Of a DNA stretch of 64,000 bases, positions 27,049 through 35,489 are shown piece by piece. A model generated the notes under the pieces. The model had not been told where the DNA came from. It made no database searches and saw only the letters and a program-made list of their open reading frames with translations. A program made the translations under genes and the position numbers. Position 1 is the first letter of the stretch. Each line of letters starts with the position of its first letter. The stretch is from assembly GCF_900220965.1 (NCBI RefSeq), contig NZ_OBQC01000004.1, positions 62,001-126,000 on the forward strand. The letters run 5' to 3'. Source of the stretch: Ureibacillus acetophenoni. Lineage in GTDB: Bacteria > Bacillota > Bacilli > Bacillales_A > Planococcaceae.

Positions 27049-28680
27049 TTATTTCGGATTTTTTGCATCGTCAATAAATAGCTCAAGCTGAGTTTGATAA
27101 ATTAATTTTTCCGTCTCAGAATAACCGATTATTTCATTCATAAGTTTCACAACCGCATCTTTATACTTTTCAACTTTAGCAATATCAAAATAAAGCATTC
27201 CAGTTCTGCGAATAAAGAAATCTGAAGGAGTATATACCATTTCCTTTTCAATGGCGTAGTTTAATTCTGCATATAAAGTTAAAGGTAATTCCATATCAGT
27301 ATTATATGTTTTACCATGAATAAACACGTCATCTACATTCGTACCATATCTCGCAGTTAATTGTTTCGCTTCTTCATAAGTAAAGCCAAACGATTCTCCA
27401 GTTTTAGCTTTGTTTTTAATATAACTTTCGAAGTTTTTAGAGTTTAACCCCTTCGCACCGGATAACGCTAATGCCTTCGTTATACATTGTGTTGCATGTT
27501 TGAATCGGTGTTTCTTCACAATTTTATCAATGATTTCTTCTGCCATTTTGCGGTAGCCTGTTAATTTCCCTCCTGCAATTGTCATTAATCCACTTTTCGA
27601 AGTCCAAATCTCATCTTTTCTTGAGATTTCTGATGGATTTTTTCCATCTTCATAGATGAGCGGACGAACCCCAGCCCATGTGGACTCCACGTGTTCTACA
27701 GTTACATATTGTTCTGGGAAAATATGATTAAGTGCGTTGATTAAATAAGTAACATCATAACTTGTTGCTACCGGATTAATCGGGTCCTCTTCATAGAACG
27801 TATCTGTCGTACCAACATACGTCTTCCCATCTCTTGGAATCGCAAATACCATCCGTCGATCTTCGTTATCAAAATACAATGCCTGTTCTAGCGGGAGTAC
27901 AGATTGGTCAACAACGATGTGAATTCCTTTTGTCAGGCGAAGTTGTTTTTTCTTTTGTTTTTGATCAAGTGCTTGTAATTCATCAATCCAAGCACCAGTT
28001 GCATTGATAATTTGGTGAGCGTGGATCGTAATTTTATTACCTGTAATTTCATCTTTCACATTTGCTGCTACTAACTTTTTCTTATTGTAAATAAAATCGG
28101 TTACCCGCGAATAATTGATACAGATCGCCTTGTATTCAATCGCTTTTTTGATAACTTCCATAGTTAAGCGAGCATCGTCTGTTTTGTATTCAACATAGTA
28201 GCCCGCGCCTTTTAAATCCTTTTCTTTCAGGAAAGGCACTTTTTCCAACGTTTCTTTTTTGGAGAGCATTTTTCTACGTTCATCTTTTCGCACATTCGCT
28301 AGTCGATCGTAAAGTTTTAAAGCAACTGAGGTTGTGACTGAACCAAGGGACCCTTCTTTATAGATAGGTAGTAGCATCCACTCAGGTGTTGTAACATGAA
28401 CAGCATTTTCATAGACGATTTCCCGCTCACGGCCAACATCGGCAACTAATCCGACTTCGAATTGTTTTAGGTAACGTAAACCCCCGTGTACTAATTTCGT
28501 CGAACGGCTCGATGTTCCAGCTGAAAAATCTTGCATTTCAACTAGGGCAACCGACAGTCCACGTGAAGCTGCGTCTAGTGCAATTCCTGCCCCAGTAATC
28601 CCCCCACCGATGACAAGAACATCAAACGAGTAACTATTGAGGGTGTTAAATATATCTGCTCGATCTTTATATGAATACAT
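27049..28680 (-). CDS. glpD: Aerobic glycerol-3-phosphate dehydrogenase
   Basis: This membrane-associated flavoprotein oxidises glycerol 3-phosphate to dihydroxyacetone phosphate and feeds electrons to menaquinone. The 543-residue protein has the FAD dinucleotide fold VLVIGGGITGAGIALDAASRG, the family segment GTSSRSTKLVHGGLRYLKQFEVGLV, and the second FAD motif LMTIAGGKLTGYRKMA. The start is ATG 28680, with AAAGGAGGT upstream. glpF and glpK are not adjacent, and no glpP-type antiterminator site was recognised in the short leader, which instead holds REP-like palindromes. Confidence 0.96.
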   Translation of the reverse strand: MYSYKDRADIFNTLNSYSFDVLVIGGGITGAGIALDAASRGLSVALVEMQDFSAGTSSRSTKLVHGGLRYLKQFEVGLVADVGREREIVYENAVHVTTPEWMLLPIYKEGSLGSVTTSVALKLYDRLANVRKDERRKMLSKKETLEKVPFLKEKDLKGAGYYVEYKTDDARLTMEVIKKAIEYKAICINYSRVTDFIYNKKKLVAANVKDEITGNKITIHAHQIINATGAWIDELQALDQKQKKKQLRLTKGIHIVVDQSVLPLEQALYFDNEDRRMVFAIPRDGKTYVGTTDTFYEEDPINPVATSYDVTYLINALNHIFPEQYVTVEHVESTWAGVRPLIYEDGKNPSEISRKDEIWTSKSGLMTIAGGKLTGYRKMAEEIIDKIVKKHRFKHATQCITKALALSGAKGLNSKNFESYIKNKAKTGESFGFTYEEAKQLTARYGTNVDDVFIHGKTYNTDMELPLTLYAELNYAIEKEMVYTPSDFFIRRTGMLYFDIAKVEKYKDAVVKLMNEIIGYSETEKLIYQTQLELFIDDAKNPK

Positions 28681-28731
28681 GAATCTTACCTCCTTTATTA
28701 ATTATGTTAAGCTTCGTTTTTAAAATTGGTG

Positions 28732-28822
28732 AATTTGTTTGGGTACCTGTCACTCAAACAATTCTGAATATTCGCAATTGTTTGTGTACCTGGTACACAA
28801 ACAATTGGTACACAAACAATTT
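28732..28822. repeat. REP/BIME-like pair plus a partial third palindrome at the mutL stop
   Basis: Palindrome 1 is at 28732-28763 (32 bp, imperfect). A 12-bp linker follows. Palindrome 2 is at 28776-28806 (31 bp, perfect, left arm AATTGTTTGTGTACC). A right-half copy is at 28807-28822. The block ends inside the mutL stop codon region, between mutL and glpD. Confidence 0.88.
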
Positions 28823-30722
28823 ACATGACGCGCTTGAACATTTTCTCCACTTCATAGGTAGAGAAGTGGATCATGACAGGTCTGCCGTGGGGGCAAGTAA
28901 ATGGATTGTCGGCCTTTTTTAAATCGGCAAGTAATGCAACCATCTGATCCTTTGTTAAGAAGTAGTTTGCTTTTATCGATTTTTTACAGCTCATCATGAT
29001 GGCTGCTTCTTCACGCAGTTTTTTCACGTCCGCGCGTTTTGTTTGTAATACTTGTTCGATCAGTTCCTCAATGATTTCTTGCTCAAAACCTTGTGGAAAC
29101 CAAGTTGGATGTTCACGCACTACAAATGAAGAATGGCCAAAATCATCCAAGTAAACACCGACATTTTCTAGTGCTTCACGATTCTCTTTTAGGATCAATG
29201 CTTCGTCAGCTGAGTAATGAAACGTTAACGGCAATAATAAAGATTGTCGTTCATTTGGATTGACTTCCCCTACTTTATCACGGAAATATTCGTATTTTAT
29301 TCGTTCTTGAGCGGCATGTTGATCAATTAAATAAAATCCGTCTTCCATTTGGGCAACAATGTACGTTCCATGTATTTGCCCAACGATTTCTAAATCCGGG
29401 AATGGTTCTTTTTTCTCTTCAATAGAGCTGATTTCAGGTTCACTGTTTTGATGGTCATCGAAAATTTCGAAAGTAGTATCTTTTTCAACGGGACTTTCTA
29501 CTTTATTTTCAATAACCGCTTCACCAAGATCTAACTCTGGTGTACTCGGTTCATAAGGTTTCGTAATAAAATCCGTATCAGGAACTTCTTTCACTACAGG
29601 TTTATCCGCATTTAATTTTTGCACGATTTCATTTAATTTGTTCTCATTAAATGATGACGTATTATTTTTCCAAATGTTCAGTTGTTCACTAGGCACACGA
29701 GTAGGTTTTTCCTTTTTCTGTGCTAAAGGAACATGAATCGCACTACGTATGGATTCGCGAACCGCTTTCTCAATTAAAGGCAATAACTCTTGTTCCTTAC
29801 TTAATCGAATTTGAAGTTTCGCTGGATGCACATTGACGTCCGTTAATTGTGGATCACCTTCTACATAGATGACAGCGATCGGATAACGCTCAATCGGTAA
29901 ATACGTATGATATGCATCAACAATGGCTTTTTGTATTAAGTAATGTTTTACCCATCGGCCATTTACAAAAATCGACATATAATTTTTCGAAGCCCTTGTC
30001 ACTTCCGGCAATGAAATAAATCCATGCACTTTATAGTCATTTGATGCAGTCTGGAATGAAATCATCTTTTTCGCATTTTGCATACCGTAAATCGCGGCTA
30101 ACACTTGCTGCACATTCCCTCTACCATTCGTTTGAAGAAGAATTCCTCCATTATGTACAAGTTTGAACGCAATCTCGGGATAGGCAAGTGCTAGACGATT
30201 CATTAAATCAATTGTGTGCCCAAGTTCTGTTTGGATTGTTTTTAAATATTTTAACCGCGCCGGTGTGTTGAAAAACAATTGGGACACGGTAATGTCGGTT
30301 CCTTTTCTAAATGCAGTGGGCGTGTTGGAGATGACATGGCCACCTTCCAACTGCACTTCCAAACCACTCGTCTCCCCATCGGATGTTTTCAATGTGATTT
30401 TGGAAACTGATGCGATGGAGGCGAGTGCTTCACCCCGGAACCCGAGCGTTCTGATGCGGAAAAGATCCCGTTCAGTCGAAATTTTGGAAGTCGCATGACG
30501 TCCAAAGGATAAAAGAGCATCTTCTTCATCCATCCCACTTCCATTATCTGTTACTTGAATGGATGTTAGTCCAGCTTCTTCAAGAAAAACTTCGATGGAT
30601 GTACTCCCCGCATCAATTGCGTTTTCCACTAATTCTTTCACCACTGAAGAAGGACGCTCCACCACTTCCCCAGCAGCAATTTTATTCGACAACCATTCAT
30701 CCATTACTTGAATCTTGCCCAT
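28821..30722 (-). CDS. mutL: DNA mismatch repair protein MutL
   Basis: MutL links MutS mismatch recognition to nicking of the new strand. The 633-residue protein has the N-terminal GHKL ATPase (KIAAGEVVERPSSVVKELVENAIDAG, DNGSGM, RHATSKI, TLGFRGEALASI), a variable linker of about 100 acidic residues, and the C-terminal endonuclease domain with DQHAAQERIKYEYF, matching the DQHA-x2-E-x4-E metal motif, plus CPHGRP near the end. It should therefore nick DNA, as expected in bacteria lacking MutH. It is downstream of mutS but separated from it by a 367-bp gap filled by array B. Confidence 0.97.
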   Translation of the reverse strand: MGKIQVMDEWLSNKIAAGEVVERPSSVVKELVENAIDAGSTSIEVFLEEAGLTSIQVTDNGSGMDEEDALLSFGRHATSKISTERDLFRIRTLGFRGEALASIASVSKITLKTSDGETSGLEVQLEGGHVISNTPTAFRKGTDITVSQLFFNTPARLKYLKTIQTELGHTIDLMNRLALAYPEIAFKLVHNGGILLQTNGRGNVQQVLAAIYGMQNAKKMISFQTASNDYKVHGFISLPEVTRASKNYMSIFVNGRWVKHYLIQKAIVDAYHTYLPIERYPIAVIYVEGDPQLTDVNVHPAKLQIRLSKEQELLPLIEKAVRESIRSAIHVPLAQKKEKPTRVPSEQLNIWKNNTSSFNENKLNEIVQKLNADKPVVKEVPDTDFITKPYEPSTPELDLGEAVIENKVESPVEKDTTFEIFDDHQNSEPEISSIEEKKEPFPDLEIVGQIHGTYIVAQMEDGFYLIDQHAAQERIKYEYFRDKVGEVNPNERQSLLLPLTFHYSADEALILKENREALENVGVYLDDFGHSSFVVREHPTWFPQGFEQEIIEELIEQVLQTKRADVKKLREEAAIMMSCKKSIKANYFLTKDQMVALLADLKKADNPFTCPHGRPVMIHFSTYEVEKMFKRVM

Positions 30723-30780
30723 GGGTGATCGCCTCCTTTTGTTTTATTATCTATTTGCGTTTCGGGTTTTGCTTTTTTAT

Positions 30781-31067
30781 GACACTTTTTCGGAAAATCA
30801 AGAAATTTTGTCTAGATAGTCACGTGTTCTTGACATTTTTCCGGAGTATTAGAAAATTTTGTCTAAATAGACCCGTCTTCTTGACATATTTTCGGATTAT
30901 CAAAAGATTTTGTCTAAATAGCAGCATCTTCTTGACACTTTTTCAGATTATTAAAAGATTTTGTCTAAATAGCAGCTTCTTCTTGACACTTTTTCAGAAA
31001 ATCAAAAAATTTTGTCTAGATAGTCGCTTCTTCTTAACTTTTTCCAAAGAAATAAAAGATTTTTGTC
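30781..31067. repeat. Tandem dyad array B, 51-bp period, between mutS and mutL
   Basis: Six units have TGTC at 30809, 30860, 30911, 30962, 31013 and 31064, and GACA at 30781, 30832, 30883, 30934 and 30985. GACA to TGTC is 24 bases and TGTC to GACA is 19 bases throughout. The sixth GACA position (31036) is changed. Outside the tetranucleotides the sequence is only loosely like array A. Because 51 is divisible by 3, an open frame with a 17-residue peptide repeat crosses it; it has no ribosome site. Confidence 0.9.
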
Positions 31068-31089
31068 TTTAGTTCAAATTAACGCCTCA

Positions 31090-33690
31090 TCACTTCTTAC
31101 TCAACAACTCTTGCTGCAATTCATATAAAATGTTCATAGCTTGAATTGGACTTGTCCCCATAATGTTTAGTTTTTCAAGTTGTTGTAAGACATTTTGTTC
31201 TGCATCTGAAAGCTCCAAGACAGGCGTTTTTGATTTCGTAGTACTCACTTCTTCAAATAGAGACAATTGTAGTTCAGACTCGGTTTCCCTAGCCTTAATT
31301 TCACCTACATTACCTCGACTAGTTGACTCGAACTCGTCTAATAAAACCTGTGCCCGCTCAATAATCTCCGCTGGCATTTCAGCAAGCTGCGCCACATGGA
31401 CACCGTAACTTTTATCAGCTGCGCCTTTTTTCACTTTATGAAGGAAAACTACTCGACCGTCTTTTTCCGTTGCACTTACGTGAACGTTTTGCAAGCGAGC
31501 GAGCTCGTTCTCTAGTGCGGTTAATTCATGATAGTGAGTTGAGAATAAAGTATTTGCACCAATTTCGTTATGAATATACTCCATCATTGATTGTGCCAAT
31601 GCCATCCCATCATAAGTTGATGTCCCGCGCCCGATTTCATCGAACAACAGCAAACTTCGCTCCGTTGCATTTGTAATCGCATGTTGTGACTCCAACATCT
31701 CAACCATAAACGTCGATTGGCCAGCTGCAAGGTCATCCGCTGCACCGATGCGTGTAAAGATTTGATCGGTGATAGGAAGCGCCACTTCATCAGCCGGTAC
31801 ATAACAACCCATTTGTGCCATCACTACAATCAATGCTACTTGACGCATGTATGTACTTTTACCGGACATGTTCGGTCCAGTAATTAACATCATGTTTTTA
31901 TCTTCCGTCAAAATACAGTCATTTGGCACATAAGTTTGCTTATGTAACATTTTCTCTACTACTGGATGACGACCATTCACAATTTTCAGAGCGCGCCTAC
32001 CGTGGAATACGGGTCTTACAAATCGATATTTTTCGGAAACGACCGCAAAACTAATATACACATCTAGTTCGCTAATCGCCGATGCTAGAGCATGTAATCG
32101 TGGAATGAACGCTTTTATTTCTTCACGTAACGTGACGAACAAATCATATTCCAACGCCAAACTTTGCTCTTCCGCATTTAAAATAATCGCTTCTTTTTCT
32201 TTTAATTCCTCTGTAATAAATCGCTCAGCATTCGCTAACGTTTGTTTTCTTGTATAACGAGATAAATCTACGTTCCCAAGTTGAGATTTTGTTATTTCAA
32301 TAAAATAACCAAAAATACGATTATATCCGATTTTCAAGTTTTTAATGCCAGTAATTTCACGTTCTTTTTGCTCTAATGAAGCAATCCAATCCTTACCGTT
32401 TCGGGATGCAAAACGTAGTTCATCAAGTTTTGCATCATAGCCTTCGCGGATTACGTCCCCTTCCTTTACAGAGATTGGCGGTTGATCAGTAATCGCTCGA
32501 GATAATAGTTGCTCCAATTCTGTGCAATCATCTAGACTCCCTCCGAGGGCGGCTAACGTCTCTTTCCCGCTCTCCTCTAACTGTTCACGAATCATGGGTA
32601 CTTGACGCAAGGACTCACGAAGTTGCGCAAGATCACGTCCTCCGACACTTCCAAAAGCTACACGCCCTGCTAAGCGCTCTAAATCATATACGCTTTTTAG
32701 AAGCTCACGAAGTTCATTTCGAACAAAAAATTCATCCAGTAAATCCGTCACAATGTTTAATCGTTTATTAATCGCATCCTCACTAGCTAACGGCTGGTGC
32801 AACCATTGTTTTAGTTTACGTCCACCCATCGCCGTAACGGTTTCGTCTAACAACCATAAAAGCGTTCCTTTTTGGTCACCGCCACGGATGGATTGCAAAA
32901 GCTCCAAATTTCGCTTAGAGTTCGAATCGATTCGTAAATACTGCTTTAATTCCGTATAAGTGAAAGGTTGAATGTGGGATAACGAGCGCATTTGTGTTCT
33001 TTCAATATATTGCAATAAACTCTTTGCTACACCCTTCAACGCATCTGGTAAATGAATTAAATAAGGACTCGCCTTTTCTGTATCCATTTCTTCTTTTTCC
33101 ACCGACAAAACAATTCCTAATTGGCTCGCTTGCTCGGCTAATAAAATCTGCAACTGTTCTGTCACAACAAGTTCACGAATATTATAAGTTTGCAATTGTT
33201 GAAGAAGAGCTTTAACGCCCCCTTCGATAATCGAACTATTCGCTTCCCCCGTAGAAATGTCAAGATAAACAAAGGCAAATGAATTCTCAGTGAACTGCTC
33301 AGCGCTTGCAATGTAATGATTTGATTTGCCATCGATTGTTTTACCTTCTGTGATTGTCCCTGGTGTAATAAGCTGAACCACTTCACGTCTTACAACACCT
33401 TTTGCTTGCTTCGGATCTTCTGTTTGCTCACATACAGCAACCTTGTAGCCCTTTGAAACAAGGGTTTCGATATACCCTTGAGCAGAATGATACGGTACGC
33501 CACACATTGGGATACGTTCAGAAATACCTGCATCCCGCCCAGTTAACGTAATTTCTAAAATTTGAGATGCTTTTAAGGCATCATCAAAGAACAATTCATA
33601 AAAATCCCCAAGTCTATAAAATAAAAAAGCATCCTCATATTCTGATTTTATGGATAAATATTGTTGCATCATTGGTGTATATGTTGTCAT
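31090..33690 (-). CDS. mutS: DNA mismatch recognition protein MutS
   Basis: The 866-residue ATPase clamps on mismatched base pairs. Domain I begins TPMMQQYLSIKSEYEDAFLFYRLGDFYELFFDDA, containing the Phe-x-Glu mismatch wedge (GDFYE). Connector, lever and clamp domains follow. The ATPase has Walker A ITGPNMSGKSTYMRQ and Walker B LLLFDEIGRGTSTYDG, with a His switch near STHYHELTAL. The C-terminus lacks any extra domain. The start is ATG 33690, with AGAGGAA upstream. It follows cotE, as in B. subtilis, but after a strong terminator. Confidence 0.98.
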   Translation of the reverse strand: MTTYTPMMQQYLSIKSEYEDAFLFYRLGDFYELFFDDALKASQILEITLTGRDAGISERIPMCGVPYHSAQGYIETLVSKGYKVAVCEQTEDPKQAKGVVRREVVQLITPGTITEGKTIDGKSNHYIASAEQFTENSFAFVYLDISTGEANSSIIEGGVKALLQQLQTYNIRELVVTEQLQILLAEQASQLGIVLSVEKEEMDTEKASPYLIHLPDALKGVAKSLLQYIERTQMRSLSHIQPFTYTELKQYLRIDSNSKRNLELLQSIRGGDQKGTLLWLLDETVTAMGGRKLKQWLHQPLASEDAINKRLNIVTDLLDEFFVRNELRELLKSVYDLERLAGRVAFGSVGGRDLAQLRESLRQVPMIREQLEESGKETLAALGGSLDDCTELEQLLSRAITDQPPISVKEGDVIREGYDAKLDELRFASRNGKDWIASLEQKEREITGIKNLKIGYNRIFGYFIEITKSQLGNVDLSRYTRKQTLANAERFITEELKEKEAIILNAEEQSLALEYDLFVTLREEIKAFIPRLHALASAISELDVYISFAVVSEKYRFVRPVFHGRRALKIVNGRHPVVEKMLHKQTYVPNDCILTEDKNMMLITGPNMSGKSTYMRQVALIVVMAQMGCYVPADEVALPITDQIFTRIGAADDLAAGQSTFMVEMLESQHAITNATERSLLLFDEIGRGTSTYDGMALAQSMMEYIHNEIGANTLFSTHYHELTALENELARLQNVHVSATEKDGRVVFLHKVKKGAADKSYGVHVAQLAEMPAEIIERAQVLLDEFESTSRGNVGEIKARETESELQLSLFEEVSTTKSKTPVLELSDAEQNVLQQLEKLNIMGTSPIQAMNILYELQQELLSKK

Positions 33691-33845
33691 ACTGTATTCC
33701 TCTCTTACCTAACCTTAAACTTTATAGTTAAGGTAACTTCTCGTAATTTCAAATCTAGTAAAGGTACATTTTACAACTATTTTATTGTATATAAAAGTGA
33801 TGTCGTATTCTTTAAAATAACCTTACTTTATTATAACAAAAGTAG

Positions 33846-33891
33846 AAAAAAGAGCGCCTATAATCTACACATTGGCGTAGAAAGGCGCTCT
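33846..33891 (-). terminator. Terminator of cotE
   Basis: GAGCGCCT and AGGCGCTC pair, with inner CTAC/GTAG, followed on the minus strand by TTTTTTC. It separates sporulation gene cotE from mutS. Confidence 0.88.
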
Positions 33892-33897
33892 CAAAAG

Positions 33898-34482
33898 TTA
33901 TCTTTTGCGAAATGATGATGATTCGTCGTTACTGCTACTGCTTGATGATGAGCTAGATGAAGAACTTGAAGAAGATGAGCTTGAAGATGATTCATCATCG
34001 TCGTCATTGTTGAATTTCCACTCTTCTTCGTATTCGATTGGATGTACAGAAACAACTACTTTTGTTTCTCCGATTACTTCTACTAAGTATTCGCGTTCGA
34101 TGACGATATTGAAGCAGTCACCGTTTTGAGTAATAATCGCTTCGATACAGTTTGGTTGTTGTAATACGCGTACTTTTACATCATCCGAATCAATTACATC
34201 TTCATCACGATAGTGTAATTTCACACGATCTTTGTAGTTAATTGTTTCTGTGTAAACTGCTGTTTTTGTATGGTTATTGAATGCATACCATACGTTCACA
34301 TCGAATTTACCAGTGATTTCTACATATTTCCCATGTTTTTTAGCATGGTAATGGTGGTTGATCACCCAGCATCCTAGAATACTTGTTGGTGTATGTGGTG
34401 GACGTAAAACTTCACTCGATTCAATTCTCTTTTTCCCTTTAGCAACAACCGCTTTTGTCACGATTTGACGCAAACGTTTCAA
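33898..34482 (-). CDS. cotE: Outer spore-coat morphogenetic protein CotE with a polyserine tail
   Basis: CotE directs assembly of the outer spore coat on the forespore. The 194-residue protein matches the family core: IVTKAVVAKG, PTSILGCWVINHHY, VEITGKFDVNVWYAF, KLHYRDED, VRVLQQPNC, and YLVEVIGETKVVVSVHP. Residues 165-184 are twenty consecutive serines, preceded by DDDDE and followed by NDESSSFRKR, where other CotE proteins end in a purely acidic tail. The serines use mixed AGT, AGC, TCA and TCT codons. The start is TTG 34482, with GGAGG upstream. A sigma-K-like promoter precedes it, and a terminator separates it from mutS. Confidence 0.95.
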   Translation of the reverse strand: MKRLRQIVTKAVVAKGKKRIESSEVLRPPHTPTSILGCWVINHHYHAKKHGKYVEITGKFDVNVWYAFNNHTKTAVYTETINYKDRVKLHYRDEDVIDSDDVKVRVLQQPNCIEAIITQNGDCFNIVIEREYLVEVIGETKVVVSVHPIEYEEEWKFNNDDDDESSSSSSSSSSSSSSSSSSSSNDESSSFRKR

Positions 34483-34510
34483 ATTCTTTCCTCCTTTGTA
34501 CTAGTCGACC

Positions 34511-34539
34511 TATAGTATGCGACATGTGCCTAATTGGTG
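34511..34539 (-). promoter_or_regulatory. Sporulation (sigma-K/sigma-E-like) promoter of cotE
   Basis: On the minus strand CATACTATA fits the sigma-K -10 (CATA-N3-TA), with CACC 16 bases upstream as a -35. The string CATACTAT also resembles the sigma-E -10. B. subtilis cotE is known to be controlled by both factors. Confidence 0.55.
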
Positions 34540-34756
34540 AAATGATAGGAGAAATTAATTTAGGCACCATCTCTATTGAAAATCAAACGCCATAGAGGGA
34601 GTGCGATTTTTAATAGTAGATGTCGAAGCATTGCTTTGGGCACTTCACATGATGTATTGTATGCAGCTAGGTGGAAGATGGTTTTTCTTTTTTGCAAAAT
34701 TATTCGAGAAAAATAAATAAATTTAAGTACCAGGTGCACAAACAATTTAGACAATT
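34540..34756. other. Gene-free stretch with a REP-like remnant
   Basis: Between the cotE promoter and the tlp terminator no gene with a ribosome site is seen. A minus-strand open frame of 64 codons lacks support. A half copy of the REP-like palindrome (AAGTACC-AGGTGCACAAACAATT) lies at about 34725-34746. Confidence 0.45.
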
Positions 34757-34797
34757 AAAAAAGCACCATCATTGGCTTTGATAAGCAATGATGGTGC
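34757..34797 (-). terminator. Terminator of the tlp-like gene
   Basis: GCACCATCATTG and CAATGATGGTGC form a 12-bp stem, followed on the minus strand by TTTTTTAATTG. Confidence 0.88.
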
Positions 34798-34839
34798 AAA
34801 AATTTTATTGTTACATATTTAGATAAACCAGGTGGGATT

Positions 34840-35046
34840 CTAGTCTAAAGGTTCATTTTTTAACTTTTGAATTTCATGCCTGCGACGTTCATTTTTTTCT
34901 TGCAAGTGTTCCAGTTCTTCTTTACCTGCATAATCCATATTGATTTCAGCAGTCTCCATATTTTTTTCAATATTTCTGATCATTTCCTCTTTCGGAATAA
35001 AATCTTTATTCGTTTTTTGAACTTTTCGTTGTGGATTTTGCTTCAT
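34840..35046 (-). CDS. tlp: Tlp-like small acid-soluble spore protein
   Basis: The 68-residue, highly charged protein has no membrane segment. Its core EMIRNIEKNMETAEINMDYAG...LQEKNERRRHEIQKLKNE closely parallels the Tlp family pattern (NIEAAEE-M-FA ... EEKNERR--I---RNEI). Tlp is a minor spore-core protein in Bacillus. The start is ATG 35046, with ATAGGAGG upstream. It has its own terminator and lies between cotE and a YjcZ-type remnant, which suits sporulation expression. The C-terminal part is shorter than in B. subtilis Tlp, so the name is a family-level inference. Confidence 0.6.
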   Translation of the reverse strand: MKQNPQRKVQKTNKDFIPKEEMIRNIEKNMETAEINMDYAGKEELEHLQEKNERRRHEIQKLKNEPLD

Positions 35047-35242
35047 TCAAAAAACCTCCTATCCAATTTACTTTCAAAGATAGTTTGTTAATGTTTGATG
35101 GATTTATACTTCGTTTCAGAGATTGATGAAGAGATTTGAATATATGTACAAGGAAATCGAACATAAAAAGACCAGAGCAATTTGCCCTAGTCTTTGAAGG
35201 TGTTCATTTATTAGTTGTATAGCGACGGTTTTTTTTAATTAA

Positions 35243-35363
35243 TTAGTAGTAATTTTTAGCAAAAGCTGTACCAACAATAATTAAAAGAATGAATAATACA
35301 ACCAATAAAGCGAATCCGTTCCCATTGTTATTATACGCTCCACCAACGAAGTTTGATGACATA
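35243..35363 (-). pseudogene. YjcZ-type tiny membrane sporulation gene with a frameshift
   Basis: From ATG 35363, with GGGAGGTGAG upstream, the frame reads MSSNFVGG and then shifts; the original frame stops after SV. In the next frame the sequence continues AYNNNGNGF then ALLVVLFILLIIVGTAFAK and NYY, stopping at 35243, which is the typical glycine/asparagine head and single helix of the YjcZ family of about 39 residues. The span of 121 bp is one more than a multiple of three, and the extra base falls in GGTGGGAGCG. It is either a recent pseudogene or a single-base sequencing error. Confidence 0.7.
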
Positions 35364-35431
35364 ATTCTCACCTCCCGTAACAATATTTAATGTATGTTGA
35401 AGTTTCAAATTGTTCTGGGACATTAATGGAG

Positions 35432-35475
35432 AAAAATAAAAAAAGCTACCTTGAAATTAAAATTTCAAGATAGCC
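35432..35475 (-). terminator. Terminator of the miaB-ricA operon
   Basis: GCTATCTTGAAAT and ATTTCAAGGTAGC pair, followed on the minus strand by TTTTTTTATTTTTC. Confidence 0.88.
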
Positions 35476-35489
35476 CTATGTTCATTGAA

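Noticed and set aside
30563-31072. Plus-strand open frame with a 17-residue repeating hydrophobic/basic peptide
   Set aside because: It starts inside mutL on the opposite strand, has no ribosome site, and is open across the array only because the 51-bp period is divisible by three.
34560-34754. Minus-strand open frame of 64 codons next to the tlp terminator
   Set aside because: No ribosome site and no family. The upstream part overlaps a REP-like half palindrome. It might be a remnant but cannot be supported.
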